DNA of 64,000 nt. Source: Actinostola sp. cb2023 (lineage: Eukaryota; Cnidaria; Anthozoa; Actiniaria; Actinostolidae). The translations under genes and the position numbers were made by a program. The stretch's first letter is position 1, and each line of letters begins with the position of its first letter. The notes beneath the pieces are model-generated. The model did not search any database. It was not told the DNA's origin and saw only the letters and a list, made by a program, of their open reading frames with translations. The stretch is taken from assembly GCA_033675265.1 (NCBI GenBank), contig JAUJYZ010000943.1, forward strand, positions 248,001-312,000, in the 5' to 3' direction. Below are positions 43,367-56,300 of this stretch, in pieces.

Positions 43367-44121
43367 TGCACCAGTCAATGTAAATCCCCGCACCCCCCAG
43401 GCCGGGGATTAGCGGGGCATAGCGAAGGCATTGCAAAGCCGTTTTCTTCTTTTTGAGAGATGGAATGTCCCCAGGGAGCGGGGGCCGGATATATTTCAGT
43501 TTGAAACTCTCCCCTCATGCTTTTCCAAAATGGCGGCATTTCCGGAGTCGAGCGAGGTAAGATGAAAATCCAACACTAATATGCTGCATACAAGCCATCT
43601 TGGCATTAAATATGTGAAATATTATCAGCCTCTGCGTTCTTTGAATGAGTCATTTTTTTCGAGAGGATTGATAAAATTTGCTTGTGTTGAGTTTTGGGAA
43701 AAGTTTATCGCGGTCGACTGTCTTTAATTGCAGACAGGGCAAAAGAGTATGCGGAGAATTTTGTGAAGAACAGGTAATTAAGTATATCTGAAGATTTCCA
43801 AGGTCCTCGATAGGGGGTGCAGATATTAAATGGAATAGCCCATTCTATTCAGTTACAGTACAGTACAGTTATAAATTTCTGCAGGATCCAACCTAAATCA
43901 TTGCCGCAAGTCTGGACAAAGAAACTCTAAAAGAAATCGGAATTACATCACTGGGAGATATTTTAGCCATACTCCAGCAGGTGTCGAAGGCCTGAGCAAG
44001 GGATTGTCTTTCTAATACCTCCCCGCTGGGCAAAGACTTAAACATATTTTTCTTAGCTCAAAATCCAAGTCCCCGCTAATCCCCGGCCTGGGGGGTGCGG
44101 GGATTTACATTGACTGGTGCA
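43367..44121. mobile_element. Harbinger-like element carrying a SAM-domain fragment
   Basis: TIRs of about 50 bases start TGCACCAGTCAATGTAAATC. TTA flanks both sides (43364-43366 and 44122-44124), the duplication typical of PIF/Harbinger. Inside, on the plus strand, exon-like pieces are visible: MAAFPESSE at 43530-43556 before GTAAG, AKEYAENFVKN at 43734-43773, and LDKETLKEIGITSLGDILAI at about 43908-43975, a SAM-domain pattern. The pieces are not all in phase, so the gene is decayed. Confidence 0.7.
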
Positions 44122-44477
44122 TTACTACGAATATTTGACGAGAACAAATAAGCTTAATCCTCAAGAACAACTCCAGCAGTCAGGTTCACAAAAGCAAACA
44201 TGCAATCCCAGGAAATATTTACAGGTAAGCTTTATTAAAGCATATTAAAGCTTATGTTCTCAAAATTAAGCTTATAGTTAAGCTTAAGTTAAGTCTTATA
44301 AAACTGGCAAAGTGTTTCTGTCATTTTTGAACTATAATACAACACGTTACAAGAAGTTTATTATCATTTCCCAACAGGGATTTTCATACAAGACTTACTA
44401 ATGAACAACAACTATACAATATTATTTGATATGTTATGTCATAATGGTTGCTAAATGTGCACGGGTCAATGTGCACA
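44122..44477. other. No gene; AAGCTTA-rich
   Basis: AAGCTTA and its variants recur on both strands from 43326 to 44290, without clear order. Confidence 0.3.
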
Positions 44478-44605
44478 ATAGGCGACTTGCATGATGACGT
44501 TGTTTTACTACAGCTACCAGAATGCTTTGGAAATTTTATATCTTATTCAGATTTGTATTCCCTCATGAGAGTACTAAGACAATTGGTGCTAATTATCTAA
44601 CAAAA
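44478..44605 (+). repeat. Direct copy of the 39842-39963 repeat
   Basis: Carries ATAGGCGACTTGCATGATGA and ends in CTAATTATCTAACA as the other copy does. Confidence 0.8.
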
Positions 44606-44829
44606 GAAAGATACAAAATACAAGATACAAAACAAAAGGACAAATTAGAATAACAAAACAAACTACTCCTGAATGCAAGGCTATAAGTTCAATTTTATGT
44701 ATTTTAAAATTGGTCAATTCTAAGGGCTTTATTTATTAGCCTGATCTATCGGCAGATAGTTGGCGAGGGGCACTAGCCTGTCAGTCAACTATCAGAGCCA
44801 ATAGAAGGCGAGAGTGAGGCTTCTATCTG

Positions 44830-45014
44830 TTTTACAATACCACAACTGACTATCTATAAAACATATTTTCATTTGTGTTTTCATTTTATAATGATCATGA
44901 ATAATCAACTTTTAAACAACGCGGCGCACTGCCGTCTAGCGGCTGATAGTAGGTTAGTTTTGAACCAATCAGATTGCGAGTTTCGCTATAGTAGGCAGTT
45001 GTGGTATTCTAAAA
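44830..45014. mobile_element. MITE with TTTTACAATACCACAACTG ends
   Basis: The right end GCAGTTGTGGTATTCTAAAA is the inverse. The core contains GATAGT/ACTATC pairs that extend the hairpin. Confidence 0.75.
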
Positions 45015-45040
45015 GCTTATATATAGTTAGTCATTGCAAC

Positions 45041-45313
45041 AGAGTGATGGCACTTAACACATACTATAGACGTGCTATAATTCCATTGTTTTCTTTTCTT
45101 TTGATCTGAGGTCTATAGACCAAATGCAATAATGGCGTCCAATTTCAATTTCCATTGTTCTGGACTGACTAGCCTCTCATACAGGTGAAAATGCTTTTGT
45201 GTTTCCACATGAACATGAGGTAAAATAGTCAGTCCAGAACAATGGCAATTGAAATTGGACGCCATTATTGCATTCACCATTAGTCACTATTAGATAAATT
45301 TTTGTTTCACGGT
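45041..45313. mobile_element. GAGTGATGGCAC hairpin MITE split by another MITE
   Basis: The left half (45041-45120) matches the 5182-5322 element (GAGTGATGGCACTTAAC, AATTCCATTGTTTTCTTTT). The right half (45278-45313) has TTTTTGTTTCACGG. The MITE at 45122-45274 lies between. Confidence 0.6.
45122..45274. mobile_element. MITE with 48-bp near-perfect TIRs
   Basis: AAATGCAATAATGGCGTCCA and CCATTGTTCTGGACTGACT at the left, inverse at the right. Confidence 0.9.
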
Positions 45314-45396
45314 CTAATCATTTTTATTTGATAAAAATAGTAGTGACCAGGCTTATTTTATTAATATCCTTTGCAGCCATCCAATTAACACTTCTA

Positions 45397-45762
45397 TAGA
45401 GTGTTTTCATAAACCTGTGAAACAAAAACTATTAGTTGTAGTGTTTTATAGTCAAACCTGCAACTAGCATATATACTGACACTATACTGAAAATATACAA
45501 TTCAAGAACACAATGGAATTAGAGTGTCATGCCAGTTCAATGTGTATCTAAGACTGTCTAATATCTACATGTATTTCATGGGTTTATGAAAACCACCAGT
45601 TATTATAATAGTAATAGAGTACTATATTCAGTTTAGAGTAAAAAAAGCGTGCAACATAAATACAGTGTAATATACTAAATAGTACTAAATAATGCTAAAT
45701 CTATTGTTTTCTATTGCTAATCAGTACTATTTAGTACTATAAATATTACAAAGTACTACACA
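45397..45762. mobile_element. Two hairpin MITEs of the TAGAGTG design
   Basis: 45397-45600 has the stem TTTTCATAAACC with GTGAAACAAAAAC inside. 45612-45762 has TAGAGTACTAT ends and an inner stem of TACTAAAT units around TCTATTGTTTTCTATTG. Both share the loop or GTGAAACA parts of the family. Confidence 0.65.
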
Positions 45763-45773
45763 CCTAAAGTAGA

Positions 45774-45904
45774 ATTAGGCCTAGTTGACAAACGCCATAC
45801 TTTCCAAGAGCCGTTCTTAATTACTTCAAAAGAAGCCGCCTCATTATCTATAGTTTGAAATGAGAACGGCTCATGATTAGCACGACGTCTGAACTAGGCC
45901 TTAA
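45774..45904. mobile_element. MITE with TTAGGCCTAGTT ends
   Basis: The right end GAACTAGGCCTTAA and inner GAGCCGTTCT against AGAACGGCTC form the hairpin. Confidence 0.75.
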
Positions 45905-46018
45905 TGTTTGTACTCTAGTATGAATTTTAGTGTTTTGCAGTTGAATTGTTTTCTTATTAAATGGGACCAGTCATCATAGCCTTCCACTTCTTTTTTGGGT
46001 TGTCATTGATGAAAGACC

Positions 46019-46049
<31 letters not shown>

Positions 46050-46446
46050 TACTTCCTTTGTCCAAGTGGTAGGGGTGATCGGCGCTCCTTTTAGGGTTCA
46101 AAATATTTCCCGTGTGTACCTTTTAGGGGTTCCGACTCAAAAGTCAGTTACGTAACATGACTCCGTACCTTTTAGGGTCAATTTTTATTTAATTTCTTTA
46201 TTGACAAACATGAAAGAACCACAGAAGAAAGATGTTGTCCAGTCACTGATTTGATGCACCCAAGTGTTTATTTATCAAATTTTAATAAATAATAATCATC
46301 ATATATGGTCGTACCTTTTAGGGGTTGGAATTAACATGGCTTCAACAGCTCTTTTAATTTATGCGTACCTTTTAGGGTCGTTTTCAAAATCGACCGCCGA
46401 TCACCCCTATCACTTGGACAGAGGGAGTATCCCCCCCCCCTCCCCA
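46019..46446. mobile_element. MITE with G-run ends and TACCTTTTAGGG repeats
   Basis: Left: G-run, TACTTCCTTTGTCCAAGTGG and TAGGGGTGATCGGC. The right end is the inverse, closing in a C-run. TACCTTTTAGGG occurs inside at least four times. The 28-base G-run is unreliable in length. Confidence 0.8.
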
Positions 46447-46548
46447 GGGAAAGACCATTCCTTATAATCTACAAGTTTTATGGAAACCCAAGCAAGAAGT
46501 TGTCTAAGTACATATAAACCTAGAAATATTTCTAAATAAAACTAAAAG

Positions 46549-46712
46549 TAATTTGTGATTTGAGCTTCGCATTGACGTCAGAATTAGCATATATCACGAT
46601 TTCAAACCTTTATAACTCGCCAATGCGAAGCTCAAATCACAAAATACTGAACCATCCCACTATTCACTTCATATGTAATCAACTTTTAAAAGAAAAACAA
46701 TTGTGTCATTCA
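46549..46712. mobile_element. Deleted copy of the GTGATTTGAGCTTCGC MITE
   Basis: TTTGTGATTTGAGCTTCGCA opens it, and the inverse with CTGAACCATCCCACTATTCA closes it. The left outer arm is lost. Confidence 0.8.
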
Positions 46713-46949
46713 AACACACCCCTTGGCACTAGAAATAGGTGATAAATTCCAAGACATCCTTGAATCTGGCCACTTTGACTACATAATTGACAAGGACATT
46801 ATTGTTAGCAGATGTTACGTAAGTGGGGAAAAAAAGACAGAATGCTCCCCGTTTATTCCCTTTACAATATTAATTCTTAAATTCATTGTGCCTTAAAAAC
46901 AACAAGGACATATATAGTCGTGATAGATTGACTTTCCTTTTCAATGTTA

Positions 46950-47100
46950 CAGTGCGACGACTTCAACTGAGGCCACTTAGATAACCTGAATGCTCTCTCC
47001 TGATTGGCCGAAGTACACAAATTTGAAATTGGCTTTGTTTTCATCTGAATTGTGATTGGTTCTTGTTGTCTAAGTGGCCCCGGTTGAAGTCCTCGCACTT
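46950..47100. mobile_element. MITE with AGTGCGACGACTTCAAC ends
   Basis: The right end GGTTGAAGTCCTCGCACT is the inverse. CCTGATTGGCCGAAGTACAC and ATTGTGATTGGTTCT lie inside. An inverted copy is at 48766-48920, in intron 4 of the homeodomain gene. Confidence 0.85.
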
Positions 47101-47329
47101 AAATTACTCTTATACATAAATTAGCAATAATACAAATTATTATTGTTTATAAAAGAAAACAAAGTTGATATTCAATACATCCCAAAGACAGATTTTTTCA
47201 ACAACAGTTTCTTCAAATCTATAGATCAGAAACTTGTGCTAAATAAAAGGAATGTCTATTTATACTTACAGGTGTATGAAGCCATTGTATTGAAACATAG
47301 GTGCTACATGCATATTCATGTACCTGTCT

Positions 47330-50300
47330 TTAAATACCCTCAAAAAATCCCTGCCGAGCAAGAATAGAAAAGATGGCCTTCTTCATGCTAGGTGGTGGCC
47401 TGTATACCTGACCATGACTTATCTGGTACTGATGGTACACCACACCACCCACTCTGCTGTGGATGATGTTTTTGGCAGACAGGTATGCCCTTGCCTCTTG
47501 CAGGGTGTAGTTTCCACTGGAGGGATTCAGGTCAAACCAGTGACCCCAAATGCGTGACCGTGACTTTTGATTCTTCAGGGCCACAATATCTGAAGGAGTA
47601 TGGCCGACTGAATAGAACAGCCAAAAGGTGTCATCAGCTGTGGTGTAGGTGGGTAATATTAACCCACACACCTCTGTGCTGTGTAGGAGGTTGCTAGATA
47701 CTGATGTTAGAGCATCATCTGTAAAGAAGTGCTCACACAGATGCAGCAGCAGATGGATTTCATGTGACACTAGTGAGAGGTTCATGACCTCAACTTCACT
47801 TTCTTGCAATAGGTCACCTCCATGTATAGCACGAGTGGCAGCCTCCTCTCCTACAACCTTGCGTAGCACCATCTTCGCTTCTGTTGAAGTTATATTATTA
47901 TGCAGGTTGGCCTCATCTAACTCTGAAGGGGCTGGTGACTGGTTTGTTTCATCCAGCATGGATGTCCCTGATGGACCAGCCTCGTTTGTTTCAACTGGCA
48001 CAGATGACCCTGATGGGCCAGCCTCATTTGTCTCAACTGGCGCAGATGACCCTGATGCGCCAGCCTGGTTGGCCAGCTCCTTGAAAACAAATTGTATGGT
48101 TTCTGATTGTTTCATGATACCTTGAATCTGTTTGGCACCATAGAAACATGTTTTTTTAAGGGAGATTCCTTCTGGCATTCCCTTTGCATAAAAATTTTCC
48201 CTTTTCCAGGGTACCTCTCCACATGGATGGCCCACAAGTTCACCTGTAAATTATTCCAATAGAGCCCTATTAATAATAATTAATTAATAATAATTATTAA
48301 TAATATTAGAGACGTACAAATGCATCCATTAAATCACCTTACTCTTTCAATCACATGAATACTGTCAAGAGCTTATTTATAAGACAGTTCACAACTCATT
48401 TGGGGATGCAGTATGTAGTACATGTACTGTATGTACTGAAAATATCCCTCAATTCCATTTTTAATTTCCCCTCTTTATAGAAAGAAAACCAGTCATATTG
48501 GAAGCTGCAAATAACATTTAATAACTCCAAACAAAAACATACTGTATTTCTTTTGAAATAGCTTTGTCACATCCTTCTCTGTGTATTTAATGATTTTGGG
48601 GCATGCTAGAAAAAAAAGGATAATAATAATTATTATTGACTTCAGTAAATTACCTGTACATGTAGCTTCTAAAATGCTGGTAGCTGCACGGTAACTGGTA
48701 CTGGTAAACTGATAAATTAATAACTATTGATAGTGCATTAATAAACATACAATAAAATATTATAGTATGACGACTTCAACCAGGGCCTAGTGACTTAGAC
48801 AACTAGAACCAATCACAATTCAGACAAAAACAAAGCCAATTTCAAATTTGTGTACTTCAGCCAATCAGGAGACAGCATTCAGGTTATCTAAGTGGCCCCG
48901 GTTGAAGTCATCGCACTGTAACAAAGACATAATCTTAAAGTTTGCAAATGATCTTCATTAATACTAGTGAAACAAAAGAATATTAGCTAGGCTTTCCAGA
49001 GAGGTTTGTATAGCATTTGAAAATAGTTTGCAAACAGCAATCCTTACATTGTCTTTGTTGTGTGTATGTATTTCAATATTATGTAAACCACTCTAAAATT
49101 ATTTTTTTTACTGCTACTGGTTAGTATATATATATAGCTGTCGCATGGCCAGTTACCAGTATTTTAGATGTGCCTAGGTGCTGTATTATAGCTAGCTATT
49201 TTTTAAAGTTCAAGCCTATTAAAAATACCACTTTTTTCTGTCAAATATTAATATAATATTGATAAAAAATATGTTTTTAATGATTATTTAGTGTGCATGC
49301 ATGTACATGTAATGTTTGTAGTACATACCAAAGTGTTCTCGAAACTTCAGATCCACATCTGAATTGCTATCAAGAAACTGCTGTCCTGCAGTGGATCCTA
49401 AATGGCAAACCTCTCCAGAGGGCATTAAGAATATTCCTGAAAATTCAACCCCCAATTCTTCAAGAAACTTCACCTATATTTGTAGGAAAAAAATGCATGG
49501 GGAAATAGGCATTAGCAAAATCATGAGATATACAATGTACATGTACATACCCTAGCTGTTATGTGCAAGCTCTGTAACTAATGTTTTATTATATGTTAGA
49601 GGGTATTAGTCCTAAAACAGTTATACAGTCTTAATTATTATTATTATTATTATTACTAAATATTATTATTGAATTACTTTTTATGGTCTTAATGTAATCC
49701 TCAACATCATGGAGTATTTAAGTTTAAATATCAATTTCACCAAAAGTAAGCTTAAAATACCAAAAGATGTACATATATATTAATTAATAATATACAAATT
49801 AAAGTGTGTAATCTAATTATAAGTATACATGTATGTGTAGAGTGCAGTCATTACATCCGTGAAACAAAAAAATTCCCTTTGTGTGCCCAGTTGTGGAATT
49901 AGATCAGAACAACAAAAGCTAGTCGGGCCATGAGGAATCATGTTATAGTTCAATGATATATCACCTACTTTATAAATAAAAACATAAACAATTAATACTT
50001 CTTTGATTTTGTTTCACAGATATGCATGATGACTGCATGTGCCCGACACCCGGTCTACATGTAGCTATATATCCAAGCAAAGTGTACAAAATACATGTGT
50101 ACTTAATTCTCAGTCCTAAAATTATGTTAAATTAAGTGCCCTTATAAGTGAATAAATTTTACCTCCTTAACTATCTGCTTCATGTGTTTTTCAACAATCT
50201 GGTGTTTTTCTTGAATAGACAGTTTTTCAGGGTCCAGATCCATATTTAATCCCTTTGCCTTTTTTTATTATATGCTGCCTGCTCTTCTTTTGAAAGTCGG

Positions 50301-53300
50301 TTCCACGATGTGGCAGCGACTTTATTCTTCGAAGACAGGGAGCTACTTGATCTTGACTGTTCTAGAGTGAAATGAATCCAACTATTTTTTCAACTGCATG
50401 TACTAATTTTTCTTTTCTTTTGCTTGAATATTTTTGTAATATTTAATTAATGTATTGCAGTATATATATAAGTGTTTAGAGTGCAAACACTAAAACCATG
50501 AAACAGTGCTAACTTTAATTAGCACTAAATAGTGCAATGTCTTTTGTTTTCTATTGTTTCATTGGTGCTATTTTGCACTAAATAGTTTGTACTGTTTCAC
50601 GGTTTTAGTGTTTGCACTCTAGTTAACTTTATGCTGTATATTTTATATTTTAGTTATATTATTTTATAATTAAGCTTACTGACCCTCATCAAAACCTATT
50701 GATTCCTTGCACAACTTTGTCTTATGCCAAAGCAGAGCTGTAAGCCGTGTGCAGTTTTACGTTAATGCACATTGATGACTTGGAAATGTAATTTGCTCAA
50801 ATGGCAGTGATTTGGGCGGGATTGATGAAGCTGAGTAATTGTAATATAGTTACTTCAGCCAGCAACAATATTAATTGTTGTTGTGTGTTGTTGTTGTTTA
50901 ATGTGTCAGTGTTTATAACAGTACTGCTAGGAGGGACATGACTCTCACACTCACTCACATTAGATATATTGCAGTCAGCTTCGGCCACAGCTCAATATAT
51001 CTAATATTGCTGCCAGCCTCAGTAACTATTTAATACATAATGCGCAGTGGAAAATACTACAATAATTATTGATACCTGCATGGTGCTATACAGTACAAGT
51101 CAAAAAAGCGTGCACAAACCGCTAGTTTAAATAAGCGCGTGCAACACTAACATATTTCACACTGAAGAAGGTCCGAGATGTGGACCGAAACGTCTGTATT
51201 AATTTCACACAGTTTAAGCCAGAGTCAATCACTTTTATTATAATGTGCAATTTCCACATTTTTATAGTAAAAGTCAATATTTAATTATTTTTTTTCTTTT
51301 AGCGGTATACATTGAACATCTGATGGGTTATCCTGTTAAATATTTGATGATGATTATTATTATTATAAGTTATTATTATTATTTCATCCATAATAAATTA
51401 AAACACTGGTGGTGATGCTTGTATCTTTTCAGAATAATTATAATTATTAGTAATATATTAATTTAAAAATAACTACAAAAACATGCAATCTTAAAGCCTT
51501 CCTGTGTCTCAATAGAATATGCCTGCTGCATGGTTAATGGATAAAATCTGTTAATAATGTAAATATTTCATCATCTACATGCAATCCAGTATAGTCTGTA
51601 GATCTGATGGCTTAACAGTACTTTACTCACCTGATTTAAAAAATTCTCCACAGAACAGGTTATATCCTGTAGTAGGTTTTATGTATGAGGGCAGCTTCAC
51701 TTTTTTGGTTGCAGACTCATGATCGTCTGATTTATCAGCATTCTCTTTCTTCCTTTTTCCAGTCCAGTTTCCAATCCATTTCTAATAATTTTATTAGTAA
51801 TTGAATGCATGATTATTTTAGGTTAATATAATTATAATATTATAATATATTACACCTAATTTCATAAACGTTGTCCAAATAGCCAAATACGAATTCATTC
51901 AAAAAGACAAAAGAAACAGTTCAGCTTGAGTGCACTTCTTTTGTCTTTTAATGAAATCCTATTTGGCTTTTTTGATTATTATTGGACAACGTTTTTGAAA
52001 TTAGGTGTATTATATTATATTATATTATATTATACAGCAATATGATCTAAATACATATATATCAAAAACCTACCTACTTAAAATTATGGGATGGCTATGC
52101 TGATATTTTTTTCATAAAGCCTCACTGGCAGACAACTAGAAAAAAATATCAGCCTAGCCATCCCATAATTTTAAGTAGGTTTTTGATATATATGTATTTT
52201 AGTCAAAAGGATCAAAATTTCTGCATATTGCTGTATTATATTATATTATATTACAGCCGATTGCAAAAATTATGTAAATCAAGTATATCAGTATATCCAT
52301 ATATCGGGTGCATTATGGTTAATACTATTTTAGAGTTTTGCCACAAAATATGCAGCAGAGACTTACAAACTAGAGACTAAATTACATAACATTCTAGAGT
52401 TTCACCAATGTTGCTTGCATGTAACATCATTTAGGGAAATTTTTCAATTGTTAAAAATGGTTACAGTATTTAGCAATTGAAGATTGGAGATGTTTCTGGT
52501 CTTTTATAGCAGGTCATCATCAGTCAACATCAGATGAAGGTTGTGTAAAACAAGAGATCGAGTGTGTATTTTGTCCTTTGCCCTAAACAGGGTCCTAAAA
52601 TAGAGGGTTTTGTCCTACACACGGTAGGTATTTTAGATTTGTTTTGTCCCAAACAGGGTCAGCAGCACCTCCCCCTCCCTTTCCCCCTTCCCTCCCCCCC
52701 CTCTACCTTCCCCCCTTTCCACCCCCTCCCATTTCCGTTTTAAATTTCATTTTTTTGGATCATTAATTTGCTGATTGACTGAATTCCCAAGTACACTCCT
52801 TTATTCCACACTCCTTAACCATGCATATATGCATGATACTAACTACTACATACATGTACCAGCATAGCTGATTTGCGGATGATTTATAAACACGAACGGC
52901 GAACCCGCGGACGAGATTGGAACCAATAATTATTGAAAAATGAGGTATTTTAGGTTCATTTGGCGTCATTTGACTACAAGCTAGAATGCCAGAGTCCTAT
53001 AGAGTACCGAAGTGGTGACGTCATAAAAATAAAAACATTAATCGCTTTATTAACTTTCGATCCCCGATTTCGAAAGAACACCAATAAAGAAGCTTACATG
53101 CCAAATTTGAGAGCAATCGGTTAAATAGCGGCTGAGATATTGCCAGTTGAATATATAATTTCCCCACACAAATCACTGTATCATAAAGTTATGATCCAGG
53201 CCAGGAGCCCATAAGTAGGAGCCTCCATCTACCGTACTGGGTTTGTGAGACGACCTGTGACCGGATCAGGCTATTTTTAGAACACCTTTTCCCGCGAACT

Positions 53301-56300
53301 AAACATCAATCAATAGGAATCCCCCATGGGAATTAAACAGAGCCAATCAGCATCAATGAGGTAGATGATTTGTGTTTATTTGTGATATATGAACAAAGTG
53401 GCGGACGAAGAAATTGGCGAAATTGAAGAAACTGAAAGTGAATAGAGCGAAAATGACAGTGATAGTTACAGTGACTCTTTTGCAGAGTTTAGTTCTTCAT
53501 CGGAAAGTGACCAAGAGTCTTCAAGTTCGTGTTCTGTTTCTCAAGGAACTAAAAAAACATCATATAGTGAAACCTACCAAGCCAAAAGCTAGAAACTCCG
53601 TAACAAAGCCGAAATTAAAAATCCTTGTTGTTACAATTTCGCTGCAAAACTGGTGTTCTAAAAATAGCCTCATCCGGTCACAGGTCGTCTCACGAATACA
53701 TCCCAGATGGAGGCTCCTACTTATGGGCTCCTGTCCAGGCCGAAATTACAGTGATTTGTGTGGGGAAATTATATATTCAACTGGCAATATCTCAGCCGCT
53801 ATTTAACCGATTGCTCTCAAATTTGGCATGTAAGCTTCTTTATTGATGTTCTTTCGAAATCGGGGATCGAAAGTTAATAAAGCGAAAATTATTGTTTTCG
53901 TGACGTCACACTTCGGTACTCTATTACAGGGGGACGTTGGGGGGTAGCTGATACCGCAATACCGTAAAATACAATAAAAATACCGTAATACCGCATCTAA
54001 AATTGAAATTTGAAACAACAGTAGTAATGTTTTGGAAAACACCGGAATACCGAAATACGCTAAAGAAATTTGGGCGTAGCCCCAAATCGCCAAATGCCGT
54101 AGACCAGGCCCCGGTTGCACGAAAGGTGAATAACGCTATCCACCATCAGATAAGTCTTATCCTACGGATAAAATTGATGTAGTTATCCAATAAATTTTAT
54201 CCGTTGGATAGGACTTATCCGGTGGATAGCGCTATTCACCTTTCGTGCAACCGGGTCCAGGACGATACCGTAATATCGCACAAAAAAAATCTACGGATAC
54301 CGCAATACCGCAAGCCCCCAACCCATGTCTCCCTCCTATTAAAAGCGGACTCGATCGATATCAGTCTCTGTTTCAAATACATCTTCCCAGTTTCACAAAA
54401 TTTACGACGGCGACGTTAACCGGAAGTGTAAATGTAATTTCCGGTAGGTAAACTCAAGGGATCAGTTTTAACAACTCTCTCAAAATCGATGGGAATGGCT
54501 CCAAACCTCACACAATTCCAAAGGACAACACAATAAACAAGTAGGACTACTTTGAGGGTTTGTATAATTTTATTTAGACGGTTTTCAAAGTTCGCTGTGA
54601 AGCTCCATACATTTACTGTAAATCTCGCCACAAGTCCACAGCTTGGGCTACCTGTGGAGGCAGCAGAAGCGAGACTAGCCTTTTTTGATCAAGTAAGAGT
54701 AAGTTTATACTGTAAAAGCTTACGTACAACTGCATGTGATGACTTTTATGCAAATATGATCCCAACAAAAGCTGTTTTTAAACTATGCTCATACGGCAGA
54801 GGAAATGTCTACCCTGCTAGGTCGCTTTACAAAATAAAACTGAACGCCACTTTCAACTGATAACTAAGCTTACGTGAATCTAAACTTGCTTATAAACTAA
54901 AAGAAAATAAATTCATTTTCTCGTCTTCGAATTGATTTTCAATAACTATTGCCATTGGTTCCAATCTGGTCCGTCTCGTCCATCCGGTTTGGTTCGGCCG
55001 TGTTGGTTTTTCACGGCAATTAAACCGGCCGGCTCGACAGCTCCGAGCAAGCATGTGCATTGAATCGTGTCACACAGTTCTCAGATCATTTCTCGTTTTA
55101 AAACTGAGCCCTAGTATAGCTGTATTCAACATTTTTCCTATTCAAACTCATTTGCATATACTAAATTATGCATGCAAGTCATTATAAAGTCCCAAGGGAA
55201 TAGACGCTAATATATAAACCACTCCTTGAGTAAGCACGGTCACTTAGGCGGCAAACACGAAACCAACATAACAAGCTTCGAAGTTTCTTGGCCAGAAATC
55301 ACCGAACACAGATCGCTAATCCTTCTTCCATCTTCATGGCTGACCAGAATCCAGCACCAGCACAACCGGGTGTAGTTCAACAAGCAATAAATGATTTAAA
55401 CGTTGCCCCTGCTCCGGCCCAAGTTCCAGCTCAAGCTGCCGGTCAAGACGCCAATGCTGCTGGTCAAGATCAAGCCGCTAATGCTGCTGCCGACGGCGAG
55501 GTATGGTAGACTCTATGGTTTATTTAATACTTCATGTAATGCTTCGGTTTTTTGGCGGTTCTTCGTAATTGTATCCAGAATTTTGATCTGGGATAGCCAT
55601 TCTGTGCTACAGTCCAATCGAACGTCAAGCATAGTGTTTGTAAAACGTGGTAAATGGATTTAGTCAAGATATATTGTCAAAAAAAAAACAAGAGGAACGG
55701 TTAGGCTGCTCGCGATCTACAGATTGGTTCTTGTAACGTGGTATATTAGCAGGGAATTTGGCAGTTTTTTGTTGTAGCCGACCAGAATTTGAATTTATAA
55801 TTAAAGTGTTGCCTGCCCTTGGGACTGAAACCATGTATCCTTTTGTTTTGCATTTATATACCTATAATGAGATCTGTGCCTATGTTTGGCTTAGGGCCTT
55901 TTTGCAGAGAAGGGTTTTTTAAAGCGCGTGGACTTTAAGAGTCCGTTTATAGGGAGCGTTTCTGTGCCTCTGATTGGCTATGGGCCCTTTTCAGAGAAGA
56001 GGTAAGCTCTGTGGACTTTAGGGGTCCGTTTATAGAGAGCGTTTGTGTGCCTCTGATTGGCTTCGGGCCCTTTTCAGAGAAGAGGTAAGCTCTGTGGACT
56101 TTAGGGGTCCGTTTATAGAGAGCGTTTGTGTGCCTCTGCATGATTGGCTTCGGGCCCTTTTCAGAGAAGAGGTAAGCTCTGTGGACTTGAGGGGCCGTTT
56201 ATAGAGAGCGTTTGTGTGCCTCTGATTGGCTTCGGGCCCTTTTCAGAGAAGACTTCAGCTCTGTGGACTTTAGGGGTCTGTTTATAGAGAACGTTTATGT

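Noticed and set aside
47485..48125. Plus-strand frames of 70-158 residues
   Set aside because: They are antisense to the last exon of the homeodomain gene.
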